Below, piece after piece: positions 1 to 7,811 of a DNA stretch of 10,292 bases; positions within the stretch are counted from its first letter, which is position 1; each line of letters opens with the position of its first letter. The stretch is from contig CAMOHY010000061.1 of the NCBI GenBank assembly GCA_946615495.1, forward strand, positions 1 to 10,292. The letters are read 5' to 3'. This DNA is from an uncultured Clostridia bacterium (GTDB lineage: Bacteria; Bacillota; Clostridia; Christensenellales; Aristaeellaceae). Made by a program: the position numbers and the translations under genes. Under the pieces are notes generated by a model, which was given only the letters and a program-made list of their open reading frames with translations, did no database searches and had not been told where the DNA came from.

Positions 1-29
1 CACATGCCGAGCGCAAAAACAATCTGCAC

Positions 30-77
30 AAAAAAACGTTTCCGGCGCCCATTGATTGGGCGCCGGAAACATTTTTT
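30..77 (-). terminator. Intrinsic terminator downstream of rny, symmetric
   Basis: A perfect 13-bp inverted repeat (arms 38-50 and 58-70, GTTTCCGGCGCCC and its complement) encloses a 7-base loop. It has an A-tract on the left (30-36) and a T-tract on the right (72-77). On the minus strand the hairpin is followed by GTTTTTTTG, so it ends the rny transcript, whose tandem TAA stops lie about 15 bases upstream of it. Because both sides are suitable, it could also stop plus-strand transcription arriving from beyond the left edge. Bases 1-29 hold nothing I can identify. Confidence 0.9.
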
Positions 78-89
78 GATTCTTGTTTA

Positions 90-1652
<1,563 letters not shown>

Positions 1653-1723
1653 TCCTGATGTATGCCCTCCTTCCTTTTTTGATTTTTCAATTTTTCGCAA
1701 TGCGATTGATTTTTTGACAGGCC

Positions 1724-1762
1724 AAAAACCGCACGAAACAGACCGTTCGCTGTTTCGCACGG
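1724..1762 (-). terminator. Intrinsic terminator or attenuator upstream of rny
   Basis: On the minus strand a 13-bp stem (arms 1750-1762 and 1729-1741, CCGTGCGAAACAG pairing with CTGTTTCGTGCGG through two G-U pairs) with an 8-base loop is followed at once by TTTTTGG. The plus strand has no T-tract after the hairpin, so it is directional. It lies about 70 bases upstream of the rny start codon. It therefore either ends a separate small RNA or works as an attenuator in the rny leader. Confidence 0.75.
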
Positions 1763-1965
1763 CTCCAGCTGTATCCCGATACCGCGTGCTTTTTTGCACG
1801 CAAGCATACACACACCCAAACACAACGGCGCAGGCAGATCAGGAAAGGATGCACTGCCCAAGCCTTATGGAAAAGCGGCAAACGCCTGCAAAAGAATACG
1901 GAAAAGCAACCCTGTATCCGAAAACAGCCGCGCAGCGCCGCAAAGCGGCACCGTTTTCAGCCGTA
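1724..1965 (-). ncRNA. Candidate structured small RNA or rny leader RNA
   Basis: Between a good promoter (1972-2000) and an intrinsic terminator (1724-1762) lies a stretch of about 242 bases with no coding frame that has a ribosome binding site. The minus-strand RNA can fold into a 5' hairpin (1918-1960): CUGAAAAC pairs with GUUUUCGG, and inside it GGUGCCGC pairs with GCGGCGCU over a UUU loop. It can also form a perfect 6-bp hairpin at 1784-1801 (GCGUGC, six A, GCACGC). GGAUACAG occurs twice (about 1912-1919 and 1769-1776) and GCUUUUCC twice (1900-1907 and 1869-1876). I do not recognise a T-box, 6S, tmRNA, SRP or known riboswitch core. It may be an independent small RNA or the 5' part of a leader of about 310 nt for rny. 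The end points are inferred from the promoter and terminator only. Confidence 0.45.
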
Positions 1966-1971
1966 CGATTT

Positions 1972-2000
1972 ATTTTACACATTTGCAAGCATTCTGTCAA
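1972..2000 (-). promoter_or_regulatory. Sigma-A-type promoter upstream of rny and its leader RNA
   Basis: Minus-strand TTGACA (1995-2000), a 17-base spacer, then TAAAAT (1972-1977): a perfect -35 box and one mismatch in the -10 box at optimal spacing. Transcription should start near 1965. No second promoter of comparable quality is visible between 1724 and 1665, so rny probably depends on this promoter, or on read-through from addA. The rest of the gap (2001-2073) is AT-rich and holds no clear terminator for addA. Confidence 0.7.
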
Positions 2001-2073
2001 GGGATTTGCCGGAATTCTTGCGGCGAATTTTGCAAAAATAATCGTAATTGAGCAAATTTGGGGGAAACCTCCA

Positions 2074-5000
2074 TTATTCAGCTGACACAGGATAGCATTC
2101 CCCCGCCCGCAGGCCGAAAATGAGCGTTTCCTTTACGCGGATGCCCGTAATGGCGCCCAAGGCCTTGGCATACCAGCGCAGCTGCAAGGCATAGCGGCGG
2201 AGCAATTCCTCCCCGTCCGCCATGTCCGTCTTATAATCCGCCAGCACCCAGGCGCCGTCCTCCAAAAAGCACAGGTCGATAACGCCCTGGATCATGTTGC
2301 CCTGATCGCCCCGCAGGTTAAAGGACCATTCCCGGTGGATTTCTTCCGCGTTCAGCGCCCGCTTTCCCAAGTCGGAGGCAAAAAACTTTTTGATCCATCC
2401 GATTTGCAGCGTTTCCCGCTCGCCGGCGCTCAGCACGCCCTGGCGCTGCAATTGGTCCAAGGCGGCGGAAAGCTTTCCCTGCCGCGCCAGGCTGTAATCG
2501 ATTTGGCCCAGCACCCGGTGGGTGATGGTGCCCTTTTCGGCGGCTGTGAGGCGCTTTTCCTCCAGAAACACGGGTTTATCCGCCTCCTGCGGCATCCGGC
2601 GCTTATCGGCGGGAGATTCCCATTCGTCCTTTTCCTCCCGCAGCCGCTTGGCAATAGCGGTCACAGAGGTTTTGAGGGGCGGATTATCGGGCACGGTGCG
2701 CTTCATGCGCTGGGCTGTGCGTTCATCCGGCTGTTCAAAGGAGATTGGCGGCAGGGCCACCACCTTGGCCGGGGCGGGAGCGGACAAATCCTCCGCCTTT
2801 TCCATGGTCATGCGCCACACGCTGCCATTTTTCCCGGTGTATTCGCCGTCATGATAGCCGCCCAGGCTCTCCATCACCCAATCCAGCATACAGCCGGCGT
2901 TCCCCGCCGCATAGGCGCTGGCCGGGCGGCTCCAGGTATCCAGGGCAGCCTCCAGCCGGCGGGGAGAACCTACCAGAATCAGCCTTTCGCGGGCACGGGT
3001 CATGCCTACGTACAATAGGCGGGCTTCCTCCGCGCGGGCCTCCCGCTCCCCTACGCCGGACAAGGCCTGGAAGGCGCACGTTTCCCGCGTGACCCGGCGC
3101 TCTCCATCGATATACTGCAGGGCCATCCCGTGCTGGGCGTGCAGGCGCACTTGGCCCCCGCCGCCCTTCCGGAAGGGCCGGGCCATTTCCAGCATGAACA
3201 CCACCGGGAATTCCAGCCCCTTGGATTTGTGCAGCGTCAGAATGCGCACCACGTCCTCGTTCTCTCCCAGCGTCTTGGCGGTTTTCCCATCATCGGAAGC
3301 GTGAAGCCGTCCCGTTTCCCGCAGGAAAGCGCCCAAGCCCTCCCTTGCGCTTTCGCCTTGGCCGCGCTCCGCAAGCAATCGCAAATTGGCCTGCCGCAAT
3401 TCTCCTTCCTCCAGGGCGCCCGCGCGCATATACAGCCCGCTTTCATCCAGCACCCGCCAAATCAGCTGGTCCACCGGCAGGCTTTGAGACAAAAAACGCC
3501 AATGGGACAGCCGCTCCCAGGCTTGCCGCGCTTTTTCGCCCAGGGCGTTTTCCTGCTCCAGGGCCGCCATAAAAGCCTCGAAAAAAGGCGTGCCCGGCGT
3601 ACGGTTCACCAAGCGGATGCGGGCCAACTCCTCCTCCGTAAAGGCAAAGCAGGGGCAGCGCAGGGCGGACAAAAGCGGCACATCCTGAAGCGGATTATCA
3701 ATCACCCGCAGCAGGTTCATCAGGTCCACCACATCGGGCAGGTCAAAAAACTGCGCGTCCGCGTCGCTGTACACCGGAATGCCTTCCAATTGCAGCGCGC
3801 GGGCAATATACGGCGCCCGGCCGGAGGCATAGCGCAAAAGCAGCGCGATATCACGAAAACGCAGGGGACGGCTGCCCTCCCCCTCCCGCACGGAGGCAAA
3901 ACGCATGAGCTGCTTAATCCGCTTGGCCACAAACGCCGCCTCGTACCGGTAGCCCCCGGTCAGCTCACCCGTTTCTTCCCCGTTTTCTTCCTGGGCGGTC
4001 ATCAAATGAATTTCCACCGGCGCGCCAAAGGGCTGGCCCCCGCCGGGCCGCAGCATGGCCGATTCGTCGTAGGCGATTTCCGTTTCCTTTTCCCGCATGG
4101 CGTGAACGAACACTTCGTTGACTGCCAGCAGCACATTTTCATCGGACCGGAAATTCTGCTGGAGCAGAATTTTCCGCTCCGGCGCCGATTCATCCAAAGA
4201 ATAATCCTGATACTTTTGCAAAAACAGGGTGGGGTCCGCCAGGCGGAAGCGGTAAATGCTCTGCTTCACATCGCCCACCATGAACAGAAGGTTTTTTTCG
4301 CCTTCATGGAGCAGGCGGATGATCGCCTCCTGAATTCCGGACACATCCTGGTATTCGTCAATAAACAGGGCGTCAAAGCTTCCGGCCACGGCAGCGCGGA
4401 CCTCCGGGTCCCGCAGGGCTTTCAGGGTCAAATGCTCCAGGTCGTTATAATCCAAATAATTGCGGCCCTGCTTGAGGACAAAATACCTTTCGTCCATTTG
4501 CCGGACCAGGCCGCACAAGGCCCGCATGGCCGGCAGGGTATGGCGAAGCTCGTCCTCCGCCCGGTTCAAATCTTCCGGAAAAAGCTTTCGAGCGTCCCCA
4601 ATGCGCTTTTTCCACTCCTCCCGCAGGGCCTTGAACCGGTCTGTCGCCTCCGGATTCTCCTCCGGACTTGCCTTTTTGGTGCTCAAGCGGGCAAAGGTGG
4701 TCTTACCGCCCGTCATGTTCCCTTCCGCCGCCTGCGCCAATAGCTGCTCCGTAAGCGCTTTATCCGCTTCAAAGGCGGAGGCGTAGCGGTCCGGTCCCCC
4801 CGGCTGGCTCAGCAAGCGCTCCATTTCGGGAATCAGCTCCGCCGCGCCGTCCAGTTGGCTTTTCGCAAGCGCGGTCAGCAGCGGCAGCCAATGGGACAAG
4901 CTGGCCGCCTCTTCCCCGCTGTGGGCCTCAGCCCACGCCCAGGGCTCTGCCTGCGCCATGAAAAAGCCGTACAGCTCGTCCATCAGCGCCACCACCTGTT

Positions 5001-5469
5001 CATCCTCGAACTGGGAAAACAGCTGGCGCTCATCCTCCGTAGGCTCGCCATAGGCCCGCTCCAGCACCTCGTCCTGAGCCCGGCGGCGCAGGGTGTTCAG
5101 CTTTTCTTCATCCGCGATCCGGGCCATGGGGTCCACGCCCACCGCCTGAAAATGCTCCCGCAGCACCCGGCTGCAGAACACATGCAGGGTGCAAATGGCC
5201 GCCCGGTTCAGCCGCAGCGCCTGACGGCGCAGATGGGCGTTGCCGATGCTTTCCTGCTCCAGCCTCCGGCCGATGCGCTCCCGCATCTCCCCCGCGGCGG
5301 CGCGGGTGAAGGTGACGATGAGCATACGGTCGATGTGGCCGCCCTCCCGCAGCAGAGAAAGCACCCGTTCCACCAGCACCGCCGTTTTTCCGGAGCCCGC
5401 CGCCGCGCTCACCAGCACGCTGCTGTTGCGGCCCTCAATGGCCGCCTGCTGCGAAGCCGTCCACTGCAT
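2074..5469 (-). CDS. addA: AddA, helicase-nuclease subunit of AddAB (RecBCD-type)
   Basis: AddA is the 3'-5' helicase and nuclease subunit of AddAB, which resects double-strand breaks to Chi-like sites and prepares DNA for RecA. The 1131-residue product is somewhat shorter than Bacillus subtilis AddA (about 1230) but complete. UvrD-family motifs occur in order: Walker A AAAGSGKT (22-29), DEYQD (371-375), GDVKQSIYRFR (399-409), QQNFRS (437-442), LHKSKGLE (746-753) and YVGMTRARERL (820-830). A C-terminal RecB-type nuclease follows with GTITHRVLG (His984), GVIDL (Asp1065), DYKTD (Asp1078, Lys1080) and QLRWY (1096-1100), so both activities look intact. I chose the ATG at 5469 because AGAAGG stands six bases upstream. 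The GTG two codons earlier abuts that site. No addB, sbcD or sbcC is adjacent, which is unusual. Confidence 0.96.
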   Translation of the reverse strand: MQWTASQQAAIEGRNSSVLVSAAAGSGKTAVLVERVLSLLREGGHIDRMLIVTFTRAAAGEMRERIGRRLEQESIGNAHLRRQALRLNRAAICTLHVFCSRVLREHFQAVGVDPMARIADEEKLNTLRRRAQDEVLERAYGEPTEDERQLFSQFEDEQVVALMDELYGFFMAQAEPWAWAEAHSGEEAASLSHWLPLLTALAKSQLDGAAELIPEMERLLSQPGGPDRYASAFEADKALTEQLLAQAAEGNMTGGKTTFARLSTKKASPEENPEATDRFKALREEWKKRIGDARKLFPEDLNRAEDELRHTLPAMRALCGLVRQMDERYFVLKQGRNYLDYNDLEHLTLKALRDPEVRAAVAGSFDALFIDEYQDVSGIQEAIIRLLHEGEKNLLFMVGDVKQSIYRFRLADPTLFLQKYQDYSLDESAPERKILLQQNFRSDENVLLAVNEVFVHAMREKETEIAYDESAMLRPGGGQPFGAPVEIHLMTAQEENGEETGELTGGYRYEAAFVAKRIKQLMRFASVREGEGSRPLRFRDIALLLRYASGRAPYIARALQLEGIPVYSDADAQFFDLPDVVDLMNLLRVIDNPLQDVPLLSALRCPCFAFTEEELARIRLVNRTPGTPFFEAFMAALEQENALGEKARQAWERLSHWRFLSQSLPVDQLIWRVLDESGLYMRAGALEEGELRQANLRLLAERGQGESAREGLGAFLRETGRLHASDDGKTAKTLGENEDVVRILTLHKSKGLEFPVVFMLEMARPFRKGGGGQVRLHAQHGMALQYIDGERRVTRETCAFQALSGVGEREARAEEARLLYVGMTRARERLILVGSPRRLEAALDTWSRPASAYAAGNAGCMLDWVMESLGGYHDGEYTGKNGSVWRMTMEKAEDLSAPAPAKVVALPPISFEQPDERTAQRMKRTVPDNPPLKTSVTAIAKRLREEKDEWESPADKRRMPQEADKPVFLEEKRLTAAEKGTITHRVLGQIDYSLARQGKLSAALDQLQRQGVLSAGERETLQIGWIKKFFASDLGKRALNAEEIHREWSFNLRGDQGNMIQGVIDLCFLEDGAWVLADYKTDMADGEELLRRYALQLRWYAKALGAITGIRVKETLIFGLRAGECYPVSAE

Positions 5470-5504
5470 AAACACCCTTCTTTCCTGGCAAATTCAAAAA
5501 CAAA

Positions 5505-5533
5505 ATTTATGATGTGAGAAAGCGGCGTGCCAA
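5505..5533 (-). promoter_or_regulatory. Possible addA promoter overlapping the preceding terminator
   Basis: Minus-strand TTGGCA (5528-5533), a 17-base spacer and ATAAAT (5505-5510) stand about 36 bases upstream of the addA start. Each box differs from consensus, so the call is tentative. The -35 box lies inside the inverted repeat at 5519-5549. Confidence 0.4.
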
Positions 5534-5549
5534 TCCGGCGCGCCGCTTT
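5519..5549 (-). terminator. Probable terminator of the polysaccharide-control operon
   Basis: A 13-bp inverted repeat (arms 5519-5531 and 5537-5549, AAAGCGGCG core, one G-U pair, 5-base loop) begins about 22 bases after the cpsD stop codon. The T-tract on the minus strand is short (CTTTCTC), so termination may be incomplete and some transcription may reach addA. Confidence 0.6.
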
Positions 5550-5571
5550 ACGGAAGGCCTCCCTGCACCGC

Positions 5572-6312
5572 TTATTTGCGGACGGAGGATTTTTCGGAAT
5601 CGTCTTCTCTCTGATAGTATCCGTAGTGAGAATAGTAGGACTTGTAGGAGTACTTTTTGCTCAGGAAATTGTCGTACTCCGTCTGGTTCATCACCGCGCC
5701 CAGGATGGGGCAGCCGGTGGCTGCGATCTGCTCTTTGGCGTCAATGAGTTCCTGGCGGCGCACAGAATTGTAGGCGACCACCAGCACCGTTCCGTCCACA
5801 TATTTGGCAATCTGCGCCGCGTCGATGACCAGGCCGATGGGCGGCGCATCGATAATCACATAGTCAAACTGCTCCGCCAGATCATCCACCAGCTTCTGGA
5901 ACCGGGCGGAATTCAGCAGGGGCAAAGAGTTGGACACCTTCCGTCCAACAGGGATCATGTAAGCGCCCAGGATGTCGGTCTCATAGATCACATCCGCTTC
6001 CTCCACCATGCCTGCCAGCAGATGGGAGAGGCCTACGGGCTGCTCATTATCATTGAACTGGATGCCGTAGCGCTGAATGATGTTGGACCGGCGCAGGTCC
6101 GCGTCGATCAGCACCACGCTTTTGCCCAGCTTGGCCATGGTGCGCATCACGTTCATGGAAAGATAGCTCTTGCCCTCGGATGCGTGGCAGCTGGTGAGCA
6201 TGATCTTTTTTACGTTTTCACCGGAAAAGGACAGGTTGGTGCACAGCATGTTCACTGCTTCCGCGCCTGCGTAGCTCAAAGGAGAAAAACGGTTGATAGT
6301 TAAGCTTCTCAT
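5572..6312 (-). CDS. cpsD: CpsD/CapB-family bacterial tyrosine kinase
   Basis: Cytoplasmic BY-kinase of the type that controls capsule or exopolysaccharide chain length and export. In Gram-positives the kinase needs a separate membrane activator, here the gene just upstream. The 246-residue protein shows a P-loop TSCHASEGKS (40-49), a Walker A' motif LIDADLRRS (68-76) and Walker B VIIDAPP (152-158). The P-loop has Ala-Ser where many relatives have Pro-Gly, but the essential Gly-Lys-Ser is kept. The C-terminal autophosphorylation cluster is clear: seven tyrosines between 221 and 233 (Tyr 221, 223, 226, 227, 230, 232, 233). The start codon overlaps the upstream stop as ATGA, with AGGAGG five bases before the ATG, so the two are translationally coupled and probably made in equal amounts. 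No glycosyltransferase follows. MinD-like ATPases share the fold, but the tyrosine tail and the neighbour decide against that. Confidence 0.93.
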   Translation of the reverse strand: MRSLTINRFSPLSYAGAEAVNMLCTNLSFSGENVKKIMLTSCHASEGKSYLSMNVMRTMAKLGKSVVLIDADLRRSNIIQRYGIQFNDNEQPVGLSHLLAGMVEEADVIYETDILGAYMIPVGRKVSNSLPLLNSARFQKLVDDLAEQFDYVIIDAPPIGLVIDAAQIAKYVDGTVLVVAYNSVRRQELIDAKEQIAATGCPILGAVMNQTEYDNFLSKKYSYKSYYSHYGYYQREDDSEKSSVRK

Positions 6313-7118
6313 GCTTTCCTCCTCTGATTCTTCTTTTTCTTGGTCTTGCCCACGATTTCGGCCTCGGAATTTTCGTCAATCGGCACGACGGCCAGCGTCA
6401 CCAGGCCTGCGTATTGCCGGATATCCTCGGTCGTCTTGATCTTATCGTCCATCAGGAAGCGGAACACCACGATGCCTGCCGCCAGCAGAGCGCCCAGAAT
6501 GAAGCCCAGGGCAATGTTCCGCACCCGGCTGGGACTGACTGGATTGGTAGGCTCCAGGGCGACCGACATGATATTGGGCTTATCCGTAGCCATAGTATCC
6601 TGGATATATTTGCTTGCCACCTTTGCGTATTCATTGGCTACCGCCGCAGCTTCCGCAGGAGAGGGAGAGGTGAACGAGATATCCAGCATACGGGTGCCGC
6701 TGCTGTTGGTAACAGACAGCATGCTCCGTATTTTCGAGTACGAATAATTCAAATTGAGATTGGATATGACCTCCTCATGCACCTCCCACATATCAAAGAC
6801 CTTGATATAGTCGCTGGTCAGCGCGGTGCCCAACTGCAGGGACGAAACGTTTACAATGGATTCCGGGCTGAGCACATAGATGATGGAGGTGGCGCGGTAC
6901 ATGGGCGTGACAAAGTAGATGGTATACACGCCCGCGCCGATAGCAAACACCAGCGCCAGGCACACGATCAGCTTCCAATTGGCCAGCAAACGGTAAAATA
7001 AATCCACCAGGTCGATGGTCATTTCACCGCTGTTGGCGCTGCCGCCCGATGGCTGCTGGGCCGGGGCGACGGCGTTGGAGGCTGCAAGGCCCATGCGTGT
7101 CTTTTGTTGTTCCGACAT
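6309..7118 (-). CDS. cpsC: CpsC/Wzz-family polysaccharide chain-length and kinase-activator protein
   Basis: Membrane protein of the chain-length determinant family. It sets polymer length and, through its cytoplasmic C-terminus, binds and activates the CpsD kinase encoded immediately downstream. The 269 residues show two membrane segments (about 48-69 and 201-222) flanking an extracellular loop that ends in the proline-rich EPTNPVSPSR (189-198), as typical of the family. The first 31 residues form a Gln/Ser/Pro/Ala-rich cytoplasmic extension. The C-terminus ends in a strongly basic tail (KTKKKKNQRRKA). Start ATG at 7118 has GGAGA about eight bases upstream. It follows the small secreted-protein gene after 130 bases containing a GC-rich hairpin. 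I see no convincing promoter in that gap. Confidence 0.92.
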   Translation of the reverse strand: MSEQQKTRMGLAASNAVAPAQQPSGGSANSGEMTIDLVDLFYRLLANWKLIVCLALVFAIGAGVYTIYFVTPMYRATSIIYVLSPESIVNVSSLQLGTALTSDYIKVFDMWEVHEEVISNLNLNYSYSKIRSMLSVTNSSGTRMLDISFTSPSPAEAAAVANEYAKVASKYIQDTMATDKPNIMSVALEPTNPVSPSRVRNIALGFILGALLAAGIVVFRFLMDDKIKTTEDIRQYAGLVTLAVVPIDENSEAEIVGKTKKKKNQRRKA

Positions 7119-7192
7119 GCTTCATTCTCCGATCTCAACTATTGATGGTACGAAAGAAAACCTTGTTTACAGAAGAAATGCCGGAACGAGAG

Positions 7193-7217
7193 CGGGGAGG
7201 GGGATTTCCCCTCCCCG
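7193..7217 (-). repeat. Perfect GC-rich inverted repeat between secreted-protein gene and cpsC
   Basis: Ten-base arms CGGGGAGGGG (7193-7202) and its exact complement (7208-7217) enclose a five-base loop. The hairpin begins about 31 bases after the stop codon of the small secreted-protein gene. It has no T-tract on either strand (CTCTCG follows on the minus strand), so it is not a standard intrinsic terminator. It may block 3' exonucleases or give partial termination, which would make the secreted protein more abundant than CpsC and CpsD. Confidence 0.65.
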
Positions 7218-7248
7218 AATCAACGTTTCGGCCAGTGTTATGCTTTGA

Positions 7249-7737
7249 TTACTCGATGACGCCGCAGGCAAAGCGGGTAGCATTCTCCAGCACATCTTTA
7301 TCCACGGTGGCAATGATGTCGCCGTTTTCGTCCGCAACGCCTTCATACTTGTGCCATTCAATGGTCTTGTCTTCGTTCACAATGCCCAGCAGAACGGTCA
7401 CAACCTGATCCTTCTCATAGGGGAAGAGCACATGGAACTTCGCAACAACTTTACCGTCATCATCGGCTTCCACATCGTTGGTGGACACGTCCATCACGTC
7501 GTATTCATCAATCGCCAGGTTGTCAATGCCTTCCAGGCCAAAGAAAGCAGCGGGGCCCTTTTCAATCAGTTCAGCTACTTCATCAGCAGCCGTTTCAGGA
7601 ACGGCCACTTCATTGTTGGTCATCACGTCGTCAATGACGGTAACGATACCAACGGTTTTGCTGGCAACAGCGGCGAACGCGGAAGCAGCAGTCAGGCACA
7701 GCACCAGGGCAAGAACGAGGCTCAGCAATTTTTTCAT
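7249..7737 (-). CDS. Small secreted acidic protein of unknown function
   Basis: I do not recognise a named family. The 162-residue product starts with a clear Sec signal peptide: Met-Lys-Lys, a hydrophobic stretch (about 4-19), and probable signal peptidase I cleavage after Ala-Phe-Ala at residue 22. Cys14 does not fit a lipobox, because Leu stands before it. The mature part of about 140 residues is acidic, rich in Val, Asp and Glu, with alternating short hydrophobic segments that suggest a beta-rich fold. It has one cysteine near the C-terminus (158) and no LPXTG motif, second membrane segment or cell-wall-binding repeat. AAGGAG lies about ten bases before the ATG. It sits 74 bases after the LCP gene and before cpsC, so a role at the cell surface in polymer handling is a guess from position only. 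Confidence 0.85.
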   Translation of the reverse strand: MKKLLSLVLALVLCLTAASAFAAVASKTVGIVTVIDDVMTNNEVAVPETAADEVAELIEKGPAAFFGLEGIDNLAIDEYDVMDVSTNDVEADDDGKVVAKFHVLFPYEKDQVVTVLLGIVNEDKTIEWHKYEGVADENGDIIATVDKDVLENATRFACGVIE

Positions 7738-7811
7738 GGGTTATTTTCTCCTTTCAAACTGTCGGGCGTTTTTATCCGCACCGTATCGTAAATCCCTCTC
7801 CGGGCTTTACT

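Noticed and set aside
1714..1719. TTGACA on the plus strand
   Set aside because: No -10 box at suitable spacing and no plus-strand gene follows; it belongs to the sequence beside the minus-strand terminator.
1653..1823. N-terminal extension of RNase Y to an upstream start
   Set aside because: It would place 57 unrelated residues before the membrane anchor and cross the rny ribosome binding site. The 520-residue form has the normal family length.
1724..1965. Known RNA classes (T-box, 6S, tmRNA, SRP, common riboswitches) for the rny leader
   Set aside because: None of the conserved core sequences of these classes could be found by eye, so only an unnamed candidate is reported.
3130..4743. 537-codon open frame on the plus strand across addA
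   Set aside because: Antisense to conserved helicase motifs and rich in His, Gln and Arg as expected for a mirror frame; no start signals.
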